Source: Pseudochrobactrum kiredjianiae
GTDB lineage: Bacteria; Pseudomonadota; Alphaproteobacteria; Rhizobiales; Rhizobiaceae
NCBI RefSeq assembly: GCF_030362795.1
Contig: NZ_JAUCBM010000007.1
Coordinates: 1 to 64,000, forward strand
DNA: 64,000 nt
Direction: 5' to 3'
The translations under genes were made by a program, and so were the position numbers. This document shows, in pieces, positions 32,956 to 42,838 of the stretch (position 1 is its first letter; each line of letters opens with the position of its first letter). The notes under the pieces were generated by a model. It saw only the letters and a list, made by a program, of their open reading frames with translations. It did not search any database and was not told the origin of the DNA.

Positions 32956-35900
32956 TTACTGTGCAGGCTGCACCTGCATCATACCGGCAGCACCACGGCC
33001 GAAATATTGCGGACGATACATATCCTCCACATAAGGTGCCGGATGTGCATAAGTACCCGGTGTGACCGCACGCACGGTATAGGCAACCGTATATTCACGG
33101 GCATCCCCGCCGCTGCTATTGAAAGCTGCCACAAAGCGGTCACTACGGAATTCGCTATGCGCAACAGTGGTTCCATCCAGCCAACCGAAATTGCTCAAAT
33201 CAGCACTGTCTACGATACGCGGATTGTCAATTTCAAAACCGGCAGGCAGCAGATCGGTAATCAGAATACGCGACGCCCAATTATTCGTCTCAGTTACTTT
33301 CAGAACAACCACATAGCGCTCATTCTGCTGTGCATCAGAAACGCTGACCTCCAAACCATCCAGCGCGTAGTAGCTACGTGCAATGGTAAAGCCGTCACCA
33401 CCGGCAGGCGGTGCTTCCACCGGCGCTGCAACAGTTGTGATCACCGCCGTCACCGGCTTGGCACCGGTATTCGCGATTGTCACCGGCGCAACTTCAAGCT
33501 GCTCGCCTGTCATACGCTCAGACAATGCACCCTGACGATCTTCACCATTCAGCTGCAGGGTCAGATTAGCATCTTCATCTTTCAGACCACGAGCAGCCAG
33601 CAACAGCCATGCCTGTTCCTGTGTGCTGGTATAGCGTGTTTCATTGCTCAAACCGCCGACCATCTTCACCAGTTCCGGCACGATACTCGGCACCGGACGG
33701 CTTTCGGCAGCCAGTGCAAGAATTGCTGCGCCGTCACGCAGGTTCGAACCATAATCCGAACGTGCCCACGAGATATTGCCTTTATCAGCAAGACGGAAAG
33801 CCGATACGAAAGCTTTTTCCGAACGCTCGCCATCGCCATAAAGTGCAAGGCTTGCACCGACCTGAGCGCGTGCCAGCGGTGAGGCAAACTCTTCCAGACG
33901 GGTATCTACATAGTAACGCAGATCAGCAATGGATGCGCGGCGGTTACGCGACAGCACATAGAAAGCATAGGCAATCGAATTGCCGTTATCCTTGATGGAC
34001 ACATCATAGGACAAAGCATTTTGCAGATTGTCCAATGCCAGTACCATCGCCTGCTGCGGCACATCAAACTTCTGCTCACGTGCGCGGGTCAGGAAGTCTG
34101 TAACATAAGCATCGAGCCAGAGATCACCGCTGTCCGGTGACCAGAGACCGAAGCTGCCGGAAGATGACTGATTGTTCAGCACCTTGTAGATAGCATCCTG
34201 AATACGCTTGTTCAGTTCTTCATCACTGTCCTGCAACGGCATACCAGCCTGTTTCGCCAGTTCGTTCATATAGAGCAACGGCAAAGCGCGGCTGGCAGTC
34301 TGTTCAGTACAGCCATAAGGATAACGATCCAGCGATGTCAGCAGGCCCGGAATATCAAAACCGGATGCATTGGAAACATTGATGCTGACCGATGCACCAT
34401 CCATGCGCTGACCGGCAAACAGCTCTTTGTTGATCACAAGAGAGCCGTTCACAGCCGCAAGAGTCACTTCCTTACGGGTGGTTTCCGGCAAGGATGATGC
34501 ACGTACCGGCAGGATCAAATCCTGCGAAATGCTCAGCCCGCTCTCATGGGTCAGCTGAACAGTCAGGACTTCCGTCCCTGCGCGCTCCGCTTGCAGCGGC
34601 AGAATCAGATGGGTCTTTTCGCCCTGTCCCAGTGTGACAGAAGACGGTGCCTGTGCCTGCGGCACAGAAACCAGACCAGAACTTGCAACGCTCACGCTAT
34701 ACTGACCGGCAGGACCATCTGTATTGGCAATATCAAGACGCAGCTGCGCCTGATCTTGCGGTGCCATGAATTTTGGCAGAGCGGCAGTCACAACCACCGG
34801 ATCACGGATAATAACATCCGACTGTGCATTACCGACAGCGGTCTTCGTCCATGCGACTGCGCTGACGCGGGCAGTACCGTTGAACTGCGGAATCTCAAAA
34901 TTAACACTCGCCTTGCCGTCTGCACCAACCTCAACAGGACCGGCAAAGAAAGCAACCAGTTTTTCGGTCGGAGGCGAACCTTCGACAGCCATCTGCGCGC
35001 CGTCACCACCGGTACGCAAACGACCCATGGTACCGAGCGAACCGTCAATCAGACGACCATAAAGATCGCGGATTTCAAGACCAAGCTGACGCTGACCGAA
35101 ATACCAGCCAGCCGGATCAGCCGGTTTGTGATTGGTCAGGTTCAGAATGCCCACATCCACAGCCGAGATCATAACATAGGCCTGATCTCCGGATTTCAGA
35201 CCACCGATTGAAACCGGAATGGTCAGAGCCTGACGCGGTTCGGTTTTTTCAGGTGTTTCAATCCGCACGGAGAGCTTGCGCTCTGCCGGATCAACCGCCA
35301 GCCAGCGAATACCAATCGCACGGGCAGGCATACGGCTTTCCTGTGCTTCACCCGGACGATAAAGGCTCGCTGTAATATAAGCACCGGCACCCCATTCGCC
35401 GCTGACCGGAATTTCAACTTCCGCACCTTCAGCTGGCACAGAGACTGTCTTGGTCATCAGCAGGCTGTCTGCGCCAATCGTCACCAAAAGTTCACCGGCA
35501 AAGCGCGGAGAAACTTTCAAAATCGCGGTTTCACCGTCTTTGTAAGTCTCTTTATCAAGCGCGACCTCCAGACCATCCGGTGTTTCTGTCGAGCGGGCTT
35601 CCACATACCAACCGGCATAAAATTCAACACTGGTCTGCGGGCCATCAGGATCAGAGGTTGCTACTTCAAGACGATAGCGTCCCCACTCTACCGGCACCTG
35701 AATGCTACCTGCGGTCTGCTCATCCACAGAAACAGTGCCATCGGCAACTTTCTTAGTATAAGTCACCGGCTCGTAGTTCCACGAGCTGCCGCTGCGGTAC
35801 CACTGATAGTTCCGCTCGACCTTAACCAGCGACCATTCCAGCCCGTCTTCGATAACGCGCTTGCCATTGGCATCGCTGACGATCACCGAGAACTGCGCAT

Positions 35901-38457
35901 TGCTGTTTTCACCCAGATTGTCGCTGTCAAATTCCGGCTTGATACCAATCATATTGGTGTCGGATGCAACCGGCAGCGTCAGTTTGCGTTCAACCGCACG
36001 ACCGCCACCCTCACGCATACGCACAACAATATCCGCATTGAGACGCTGGGTTGTGGCAGGCAGGTCATTCAATACAACCGGAATTTCAGCTTTGCCCTGT
36101 TCATTCAGAACTGGCAGTGCATCCAAAGTGGTGCGGGTATCTTCCGGCTGTTCTTCATCTGCAAGACCGAAAACATATTTCGGGAACATATCCCATGAAC
36201 GGGTCGGGCGAATATTCACTTCACCTTCCAGTGTCAGACCGGCAGCAGGCGCGCCATAGAGATGACGGCCGTCTACTTTAACCACAGCCGCATCACCGGC
36301 ACGGATTTCCTTCACATCTGAAGTCAGATCAAACTCTGTACGGTCCGGTACAAAATCCTCAACCAGAAACTGCTTTTCAGACAGCGGCGTGGCTTTCGGA
36401 TCGCTTAAGATACGCAATGTCCATGTGCCGCGCATGGCGTTATCGGCCAGCGGCAGATCAACGGCATGACCACCGGCTGCCTGCGATGTACTGACAATCG
36501 CACGGTCTTCCACACCATCAGGACGCAGGAAGGAGAAAGTCAGCGGCAGATTTTCAACGGCTTTTGCAGCGCTGTCACGTACCAATGCGGCGGCATGAAC
36601 AGTCTCGCCGGTGCGGTAAATACCACGTTCCGTCCAGCCATAAACATCCAATGCACCCGGTGCAGGACGTCCGGTTACACCACGATCGGACAGATCAAAG
36701 CCTGCGCGTTTCATATCGAGGAAGACATAATCTTCCTCATCGCCATTGCCTTTTGAACGTGCTGTCAGAATAGCCGGCGCCATCGCGGCTGTGCCGCGCA
36801 TCAAACCGGCAGTAAAGGTCGCGCGACCATCACTATCGGTTGTGGCTGTGCCAAGCACTTCATTATTAGCCGCCAGCAATTGCAGTTCAACACCACTCAG
36901 CGGCTTGGCAGTTGCCAGCGAGCGGGCAAAAACATTAAGACCATCTTCACCGGCAAACGTCGCAAGACCGGTGTCTGAAACCAGAAACCATTGTGTTGCC
37001 TGTGACGACCAAAATTCCGATTTATCGCCTTCCGCCTTGGCGGTCATAATATAAATGCCGGGCTTACGCTTCGGCAGCGCTTCATCAACAGGGAAGGATG
37101 AAACGATTTCCTTGTTCAGATCGCTCTCTACGTCGAGCTTACCGGTATATACCTTCTCGCCAAGTGTGCTGACGATCTGCGATGTTGCGTAACCGTCGAG
37201 CTGACCGAAGAAGCTGATACCATCCATCGACTGGGTCAGAGCGCGCTCGCCCACACGATAGACTTCAAGATCAATGGTTTTCACATTGATGCTGACAACA
37301 GGAATGCCACGGCGCATGGTGCTTGGCAGCACAAAGGCATCACCGTTGAAACGCACTGTCGGCGCACGGTCACGGACATAAATATTCAACGCAACCGGTG
37401 CTTCAATCATCTCACCGATCGCGGCAGGCAGACCGGAGCGCACGCCAATGCGGTAATTTTTACCGTGCTGTAAACCTTCGATACAAATTTGTTTGTCTTT
37501 GGCTTCCACACCTTTCGGGGTGGCATCATCAATGGTCACGAAAGACGCATAATCAATGCCGCTTTTCATCAGTGGTTCTGACAGCTGAATACAAACGCGC
37601 GGGTTAGCGCTATCGCTGTCAATCGTATGGTCAACCACTCGGAAGCCTTTGCGCACACGCAAGTCTTCATAGGCAGCATTTATGGCTGCGGAATTCTGCA
37701 AGGCAAGGCTGGCTTTATAGGCATCGAGAGCCGGACGGAAACTGTCACGCATCTCCAGTGCTTTTGCCAGATTGCTCAGCGCTTCTGCCCGTTCAGAAAC
37801 GGTGCGGCTGAACTGATAAGCAAGAATAGCGGAATTGGCCGCGGCACGTCTGACATCCCAGCTTGCTCCCTCGCTTTGCGATTCAACGAGCGTCGAACGG
37901 CTCAAGCCCATCCAGACGGCACTATTTTCTTTAGCGATTGGCACAATGCGTGCAAAATCAATCACAGCAGAAGATGTATTACCGGCTTCATAATTTCTTT
38001 GTGCGGCACGCAGCAGTTTTGCGACCTCACCGGCAGGCTTTTCAGCAGTGTTCAGCTTATTGCGGTAGGCGCGGGCTTCGTCCAGCATGCTGGCCGGTAC
38101 AAATGTCAGCGGCGTTGGCGCTGCAAGTTCAACCTCTACCGCAGCAGGGTCAAGAACCTTACCGGCAACAGCGCCCTCAATGGTATTCATTTGACCATAG
38201 TCGGATTTCAGGAAGCACCATTTCGCTTTCACATTATAGGTAAAAGCGCGGCATTCCTGATCTTTGAGGCAAATATTTTCGCATTGTTCAAGACTGACAT
38301 CTTTGACAGTGCGCAGATCAAAACCGGGATAATCACCGTTTTGCGTGGTTGCAATTACCCTTGATCCGTTTTGGTTGGCCTGAGCCATAATAGGTTGAAC
38401 AGACAAGGCAAGCGCTGCGGACATAATAAAACCCGCAAAAACATTACGCATCGACAT
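32956..38457 (-). CDS. Alpha-2-macroglobulin family protein with PAN domain and thioester
   Basis: This 1833-residue periplasmic protein belongs to the bacterial alpha-2-macroglobulin (YfhM-like) family, thought to trap proteases that breach the outer membrane. The signal peptide is residues 1-27 (ends SVQPIMAQA). A PAN/apple-like module follows at about 35-100 with four Cys (DVSLEQCENICLKDQECRAF). The MG domains, bait region and A2M core follow; the thioester motif Y-G-C-T-E-Q has Cys1383 and Gln1386, so it is the thioester-bearing type. GGAG 8 bases before the ATG at 38457 selects this start over one 36 bases earlier. It is usually next to pbpC, which here lies 22 kb away. Confidence 0.93.
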   Translation of the reverse strand: MSMRNVFAGFIMSAALALSVQPIMAQANQNGSRVIATTQNGDYPGFDLRTVKDVSLEQCENICLKDQECRAFTYNVKAKWCFLKSDYGQMNTIEGAVAGKVLDPAAVEVELAAPTPLTFVPASMLDEARAYRNKLNTAEKPAGEVAKLLRAAQRNYEAGNTSSAVIDFARIVPIAKENSAVWMGLSRSTLVESQSEGASWDVRRAAANSAILAYQFSRTVSERAEALSNLAKALEMRDSFRPALDAYKASLALQNSAAINAAYEDLRVRKGFRVVDHTIDSDSANPRVCIQLSEPLMKSGIDYASFVTIDDATPKGVEAKDKQICIEGLQHGKNYRIGVRSGLPAAIGEMIEAPVALNIYVRDRAPTVRFNGDAFVLPSTMRRGIPVVSINVKTIDLEVYRVGERALTQSMDGISFFGQLDGYATSQIVSTLGEKVYTGKLDVESDLNKEIVSSFPVDEALPKRKPGIYIMTAKAEGDKSEFWSSQATQWFLVSDTGLATFAGEDGLNVFARSLATAKPLSGVELQLLAANNEVLGTATTDSDGRATFTAGLMRGTAAMAPAILTARSKGNGDEEDYVFLDMKRAGFDLSDRGVTGRPAPGALDVYGWTERGIYRTGETVHAAALVRDSAAKAVENLPLTFSFLRPDGVEDRAIVSTSQAAGGHAVDLPLADNAMRGTWTLRILSDPKATPLSEKQFLVEDFVPDRTEFDLTSDVKEIRAGDAAVVKVDGRHLYGAPAAGLTLEGEVNIRPTRSWDMFPKYVFGLADEEQPEDTRTTLDALPVLNEQGKAEIPVVLNDLPATTQRLNADIVVRMREGGGRAVERKLTLPVASDTNMIGIKPEFDSDNLGENSNAQFSVIVSDANGKRVIEDGLEWSLVKVERNYQWYRSGSSWNYEPVTYTKKVADGTVSVDEQTAGSIQVPVEWGRYRLEVATSDPDGPQTSVEFYAGWYVEARSTETPDGLEVALDKETYKDGETAILKVSPRFAGELLVTIGADSLLMTKTVSVPAEGAEVEIPVSGEWGAGAYITASLYRPGEAQESRMPARAIGIRWLAVDPAERKLSVRIETPEKTEPRQALTIPVSIGGLKSGDQAYVMISAVDVGILNLTNHKPADPAGWYFGQRQLGLEIRDLYGRLIDGSLGTMGRLRTGGDGAQMAVEGSPPTEKLVAFFAGPVEVGADGKASVNFEIPQFNGTARVSAVAWTKTAVGNAQSDVIIRDPVVVTAALPKFMAPQDQAQLRLDIANTDGPAGQYSVSVASSGLVSVPQAQAPSSVTLGQGEKTHLILPLQAERAGTEVLTVQLTHESGLSISQDLILPVRASSLPETTRKEVTLAAVNGSLVINKELFAGQRMDGASVSINVSNASGFDIPGLLTSLDRYPYGCTEQTASRALPLLYMNELAKQAGMPLQDSDEELNKRIQDAIYKVLNNQSSSGSFGLWSPDSGDLWLDAYVTDFLTRAREQKFDVPQQAMVLALDNLQNALSYDVSIKDNGNSIAYAFYVLSRNRRASIADLRYYVDTRLEEFASPLARAQVGASLALYGDGERSEKAFVSAFRLADKGNISWARSDYGSNLRDGAAILALAAESRPVPSIVPELVKMVGGLSNETRYTSTQEQAWLLLAARGLKDEDANLTLQLNGEDRQGALSERMTGEQLEVAPVTIANTGAKPVTAVITTVAAPVEAPPAGGDGFTIARSYYALDGLEVSVSDAQQNERYVVVLKVTETNNWASRILITDLLPAGFEIDNPRIVDSADLSNFGWLDGTTVAHSEFRSDRFVAAFNSSGGDAREYTVAYTVRAVTPGTYAHPAPYVEDMYRPQYFGRGAAGMMQVQPAQ

Positions 38458-38743
38458 CGGGATTCTCCGGTCAATTAAATTTGATTCAGCCATGAAACTT
38501 TTCCGGAGACTCTTGTCAAGTCAGCCTAAAGAACAGGGCACCACAACTAAAGCCTTCAGAAATATGTCATAAAAACCATAAAACGCACAGCAACCCTTAC
38601 TTTCAGGCGTATTTTCCGGCTATATATGCCTGCGCATATCGCTATTTTTTTATACACTAATTTTTGGGTGACCCTTACAGTTTTTTATTCTAAGGAAGAA
38701 ATAAGCCTGTCAAACATTTGAATTGCTATTGCGGAATATTTTT

Positions 38744-39670
38744 ATGGAATTGAAGTGGCTCGAAGATTTTCTCTGCCTCTCACAACATCTGAATTTTTCC
38801 CGTGCGGCGAATGAGCGGCATGTCACGCAATCCGCGCTTTCCCGCAGGATCAAACAGCTTGAGGTCTGGGTCGGCGTACCGCTGGTTGATCGTTCTACCT
38901 ATCCGATCCGCCTGACACTGGCCGGACAAAGCTTTCTCGCCCGCGCCCATGACGCCGTAGGTCTTCTCACCCACGCGAGAGATGAGTTGAGTGCGCGTTA
39001 TACGCCAATGATGGAAGTGCTGTCCTTTGCGACACTCAACACCCTCTCGCTGACTTTCTTTCCGGCACTAATGGCGCAGATTGAAAAAAACGGCGATAAT
39101 TTCCGCACCCGCTTTTCCGATCCGCATCCGTCATTCCTTGGCAATGTTTCAACACTGCTCAATGGGAATTGTGATTTTCTGCTGACCTATTCTCACCCCT
39201 TCGTCAGCCAGATGGATGATCTGAAGAACTTCCCTTATCTGTCGCTCGGGCATGAAAAGGTCATTCCGGTTAGCGCAGCCGATGCCGCAGGGCAGCCAAT
39301 ACACCGCTTAAAAAACGGTCCATTACCAACCGAATATCTGCGCTATCGTGGCACCACATTCTTTGCACAGGTCCTCGATCCGCTTGTCGAAACCCGCGGC
39401 CTGAACCTCAATATGGTCTATGAAAACGGTATGGCTGTCGGCCTGAAAGCCATGGCGGTTTCCGGTCAGGGTGTCGCGTGGATTCCGCAGAGCCTGATGC
39501 CGGATGAATGGAAACGCGGCATTCTCGTCAGAGCGGGTGATGAAGATTATGATCTGGATGTGGAAATCCGCGTCTATCGCTCGCAGCGCTTCCGCACTGA
39601 TTATGCCGAGCGTTTCTGGCGACGTGCAACAACGCTCGCCGCCAAAGATATTAACTGGTGGCAGAGCTGA
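38744..39670 (+). CDS. LysR-family transcriptional regulator
   Basis: This is a 308-residue LysR-type regulator with a winged HTH at residues 1-60 (LEDFLCLSQHLNFSRAANER, VTQSALSRRIKQLEVWVG) and a substrate-binding-like effector domain from about 90. The ATG at 38744 is chosen over an upstream TTG because the family starts with MELKWLEDF. The last 20 bases overlap the convergent end of the MmgE/PrpD gene. It is the only regulator next to the long peptide-catabolism cluster and is the natural candidate to control it, though this is only positional evidence. Confidence 0.9.
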   Translation: MELKWLEDFLCLSQHLNFSRAANERHVTQSALSRRIKQLEVWVGVPLVDRSTYPIRLTLAGQSFLARAHDAVGLLTHARDELSARYTPMMEVLSFATLNTLSLTFFPALMAQIEKNGDNFRTRFSDPHPSFLGNVSTLLNGNCDFLLTYSHPFVSQMDDLKNFPYLSLGHEKVIPVSAADAAGQPIHRLKNGPLPTEYLRYRGTTFFAQVLDPLVETRGLNLNMVYENGMAVGLKAMAVSGQGVAWIPQSLMPDEWKRGILVRAGDEDYDLDVEIRVYRSQRFRTDYAERFWRRATTLAAKDINWWQS

Positions 39671-41003
39671 ACATTAATTTCAGTGCTTTTAAGTCTTTTG
39701 CATCATCCAATGCCAGAAGGCTTTCATAAATACTGTCAGCATTGTTCAATGTACCACAGCAATCCATGAACTTCTCGAAACGGTCAGCATCAGTGAACGG
39801 TTCCTGCAAACTGCCAACGGCATAATTGCGGGATGCTGTCAGCACCCGCCCGTCATAAAGTTTTACAGTCGCAATATGCGGCAGCTTATCCTGAGTAACC
39901 CGTTCTTCATCAGCGCTGTAACTCAGCATTGTCACGCAGGATAACAGCGGATCATCCGCATAGCGCTGCACAGCCTGCGGAGTGAAATCGGCAAGGCTCA
40001 AATGTCCTGCCCGCAATGCCCGTGCCACACAATACTGCATGGAAAAGCGCGCCTGCATTTCATCAACCGGCTGGGGATAGGTCAAATTGCGGTAATTGGC
40101 GATACCGACCAGCGCCTCGACACTCTCCACATCCTCTGCCGTGAACGCGTGCTCGCGCATCAGATCCAGTAAACCGTCGACAATCAGATGCGTTGAACCA
40201 CAGCACGGATGTTTCTTCGGCATCACCCCTGCGGTTTCAATGATATGTCCGGCAGCCTCGGCCATAGCATCGATTTTCCAGCCACGGCGTTGATCTCCGG
40301 CAAACAGGTTATGAAAACCCTGCGCACCTTCCAGAATATCAGGCCGCGCTTGCATGCCCGCCTTCGCCAACAATGCTGCCTCCACCGCATTGCGCGCAGC
40401 CATACCGGCATGAAACGGTTTGATCAACGTACCAAACTGGCCTTTGGTGCCGGATGCATAGCTGACCGCAATGGTGATTGCCCGTGCTGTTGCCTCTTCA
40501 TCCAACTCCAGCACATGCGCAACCGCAACCGCTGTTCCGATACTGCCGATAGTTGAGGTGCCATGCCATCCGGCAGTATAATGCGCCTGCCCGACGCCAT
40601 CGCCAATCAGCGCCTGTGCCTGAAGACCCGCCAGATAGGCATCAACCAGTTGCGCACCGGATGTTTTGTCAAAATCCGCAACGGCCAGCATTGCCGGAAC
40701 AATCACAGCCGAAGCATGGCTCATGCCCGGCAGGAAGTTGTCATCATAATCCAGAGCATGAGCGGCAGTACCATTCACAAGTGCTGCCACAATCGGGCTT
40801 GATGTTTCGCCGATAACCAGCAGCGCCTCTCCCGCACTGCCGGTTTGGGCAAAAGCCGTAAACACTGTTTTGGTGCTGATATCCTCACGACCGGCGACCA
40901 TACAAGCCAGCGTATCGATAATCGCATCACGCGCCAGCTGACGCGCTTTTGCACTGGTGACCGGCCTCGCGCAAATCTGCGCAATCGCTCCGGCAACCGT
41001 CAT
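39651..41003 (-). CDS. MmgE/PrpD family protein
   Basis: This 450-residue protein belongs to the MmgE/PrpD family, which includes 2-methylcitrate dehydratase, cis-aconitate decarboxylase and iminodisuccinate epimerase. Family landmarks are AIIDTLACMVAGRED, GTAAHALDYDDNF (the HxxDxDD-like segment), TIGSIGTAVAVAHVLELDE, KPFHAGMAARNAVEAALLA and KKHPCCGSTHLIVDGLLDL. The ATG chosen has GGAGGAGG 5 bases upstream. It is the last gene of the peptide-uptake cluster, 20 bases after the beta-lactamase-fold hydrolase. Such an enzyme is not expected in ordinary peptide degradation, so the imported compound may carry an unusual acidic group. Specific activity is unknown. Confidence 0.88.
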   Translation of the reverse strand: MTVAGAIAQICARPVTSAKARQLARDAIIDTLACMVAGREDISTKTVFTAFAQTGSAGEALLVIGETSSPIVAALVNGTAAHALDYDDNFLPGMSHASAVIVPAMLAVADFDKTSGAQLVDAYLAGLQAQALIGDGVGQAHYTAGWHGTSTIGSIGTAVAVAHVLELDEEATARAITIAVSYASGTKGQFGTLIKPFHAGMAARNAVEAALLAKAGMQARPDILEGAQGFHNLFAGDQRRGWKIDAMAEAAGHIIETAGVMPKKHPCCGSTHLIVDGLLDLMREHAFTAEDVESVEALVGIANYRNLTYPQPVDEMQARFSMQYCVARALRAGHLSLADFTPQAVQRYADDPLLSCVTMLSYSADEERVTQDKLPHIATVKLYDGRVLTASRNYAVGSLQEPFTDADRFEKFMDCCGTLNNADSIYESLLALDDAKDLKALKLMFSSATS

Positions 41004-41023
41004 TTCCTCCTCCCGCATTTCCC

Positions 41024-42025
41024 TCACCCCTGAAATGCGTCGAAGATCAGTTTCAGCAAGCGGCCGAATTTGTGCCGGTTAAGCTGACGACCGGCAATAT
41101 CCGTATCCACCCGATGCACAATCACCATATCCAGCGCCGGAATGGTAATGCAAAAATGCCCGCCTGCACCAAAACCCGCATAAGTGCCTTTTGGCGTCAC
41201 AACACCGGGGAAGAACACGCCATCCCGCTCCAGCCACCACATATAGCCATAGGCACCGCGCGCTCCCGCATCCGAATAAGGCATCACACATTCCTGTGCC
41301 CAGCCTTTTGGCAGCACGTCTTCACCGTTCCATCGGCCATGACGTAAGTATAGCTGGCTAAAACGCGCCAAATCGCGGGTCGACAGGCGGAACGGATAGG
41401 CCGCATGACGGCTCTCGGTGAAACGGTCATGCCAGCCATCCGGCTTATCACCGGTGAGCGAAAAGTCTTCAAACTGCAGTGGCTTGGCAATGCGCTCTTC
41501 AAAAGCCTGATGCACGGTCTTACCGGTCAGCTGTTCAAAGATTGTACCCAGTGCATTGAAATCCCAGTTATTATAGCACCAGAAGGTGCCCGGTGCATGG
41601 GAATGGCGCTTCTCTTTAATCATGCGCATCCACGGCGTTTCATACCCTGCCGCATGATAAATACCGGAACGTGCCGTCAGCAGATCATAGATTGTTGCCT
41701 GTTTTTCAACTTCGCTCAAACCGTCAATATCGTCGATGCCGAGTTGTTCAAGCGTCAGGCTCAGATCAATCGTACCATCCGCCACATCCTGCCCCATCAA
41801 AGCCGCAAGAATGCTTTTGCGGATCGAATGGCAGAGATATTTATGGGTAATATCGCCATAGGTATAGATGATCTTGCCGCTCTGCACGATCATCAGAGCA
41901 TCCGTTTCCTGTCCCTCAGCACAAGCTTCAACTGCCTGCAACCCTGCTTCAGACCAGCCGGATTGCGCAGGATTTTGTACCCGCTCCCATTCTGCCGCCG
42001 GATTGACCGCATGCTGATAACTCAT
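41024..42025 (-). CDS. Serine hydrolase of the beta-lactamase/class C (EstB-like) family
   Basis: This is a 333-residue protein with the PBP/beta-lactamase fold. The nucleophile motif SxxK is in HSIRKSILAALMG (about residue 80), the YxN motif is CYNNWDFNALG, and the third motif is replaced by GAGGHFCIT, as in esterase or D-aminopeptidase relatives. No signal peptide, so a cytoplasmic esterase, amidase or aminopeptidase is likelier than a true beta-lactamase. The start has a run of six G about 5 bases upstream. It lies 27 bases after oppF-like and 20 bases before MmgE/PrpD. Confidence 0.87.
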   Translation of the reverse strand: MSYQHAVNPAAEWERVQNPAQSGWSEAGLQAVEACAEGQETDALMIVQSGKIIYTYGDITHKYLCHSIRKSILAALMGQDVADGTIDLSLTLEQLGIDDIDGLSEVEKQATIYDLLTARSGIYHAAGYETPWMRMIKEKRHSHAPGTFWCYNNWDFNALGTIFEQLTGKTVHQAFEERIAKPLQFEDFSLTGDKPDGWHDRFTESRHAAYPFRLSTRDLARFSQLYLRHGRWNGEDVLPKGWAQECVMPYSDAGARGAYGYMWWLERDGVFFPGVVTPKGTYAGFGAGGHFCITIPALDMVIVHRVDTDIAGRQLNRHKFGRLLKLIFDAFQG

Positions 42026-42052
42026 GATTATACCCCCCATTCTAATCCTGAT

Positions 42053-42838
42053 TTAACTATGCGCCACGGCCTCAACACTGGCCTGCAAAAATTCCTGCGT
42101 ATAAGGCGCACTGGCACGGGACTGGCGCAGATCGTCTGCCGTCAGTTCCTCCAGAATAATGCCTTTATGCATCACACCGACGCGCTCGCAGATATGCGCA
42201 ACCACTGCCAGATCATGGCTGACCATCAGATAGGTCAGACCACGCTCACGACGCAGGGTTTTGAGCAGATTGAGAATTTCCGCCTGAACAGAAACGTCCA
42301 GCGCCGAAGTCGGCTCGTCCAGCAACAGCACTTCCGGCTCAATAATCAAGGCACGGGCAATCGCCACACGCTGACGCTGACCGCCCGACAATTCATGCGG
42401 ATAGCGATACATGAAACTCGGCCCCAGACCGACAGCCGTCAACACATCGCGGATACGCTCTTCTTTGCGATCCATACCGTGAATGGTCAGAGATTCCGCC
42501 AGCACTTTATGCACCATCTTGCGCGGATGCAGCGAGGCATAAGGGTCCTGAAACACCATCTGCACACGACGGAAGAACGACTTGTCCCGCTCGCCGGACA
42601 GCAATGTACCGTCGAAACTGAAATTGCCGGTATAATGCGGGATCAGGCCAGCCAGCGCACGCAGGATTGTGGATTTACCGCAACCGGATTCCCCGATCAG
42701 ACCATAGGCCTCACCACGGGCAATATGAAAGCGGGCTTTTTTGACCACTGTCGAGCGCTTGCGCCCTTTGCCGAAGCTGACAGACAGGTCGGACACATCA
42801 ACCAGCGGCTTAGTCTTTTCATTCATAATATCCGCCAT
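42053..42838 (-). CDS. Oligopeptide ABC transporter ATP-binding protein (OppF/DppF type)
   Basis: This is a 261-residue ATPase with Walker A GESGCGKS at about residue 55, signature LSGGQRQRVAIARALI, Walker B LLLDEPTSALD and switch His in MVSHDLAVV. The first base of its ATG is shared with the last base of the preceding stop (TAATG), so translation is tightly coupled. It energises the OppBC-like channel together with the next subunit. Confidence 0.94.
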   Translation of the reverse strand: MADIMNEKTKPLVDVSDLSVSFGKGRKRSTVVKKARFHIARGEAYGLIGESGCGKSTILRALAGLIPHYTGNFSFDGTLLSGERDKSFFRRVQMVFQDPYASLHPRKMVHKVLAESLTIHGMDRKEERIRDVLTAVGLGPSFMYRYPHELSGGQRQRVAIARALIIEPEVLLLDEPTSALDVSVQAEILNLLKTLRRERGLTYLMVSHDLAVVAHICERVGVMHKGIILEELTADDLRQSRASAPYTQEFLQASVEAVAHS

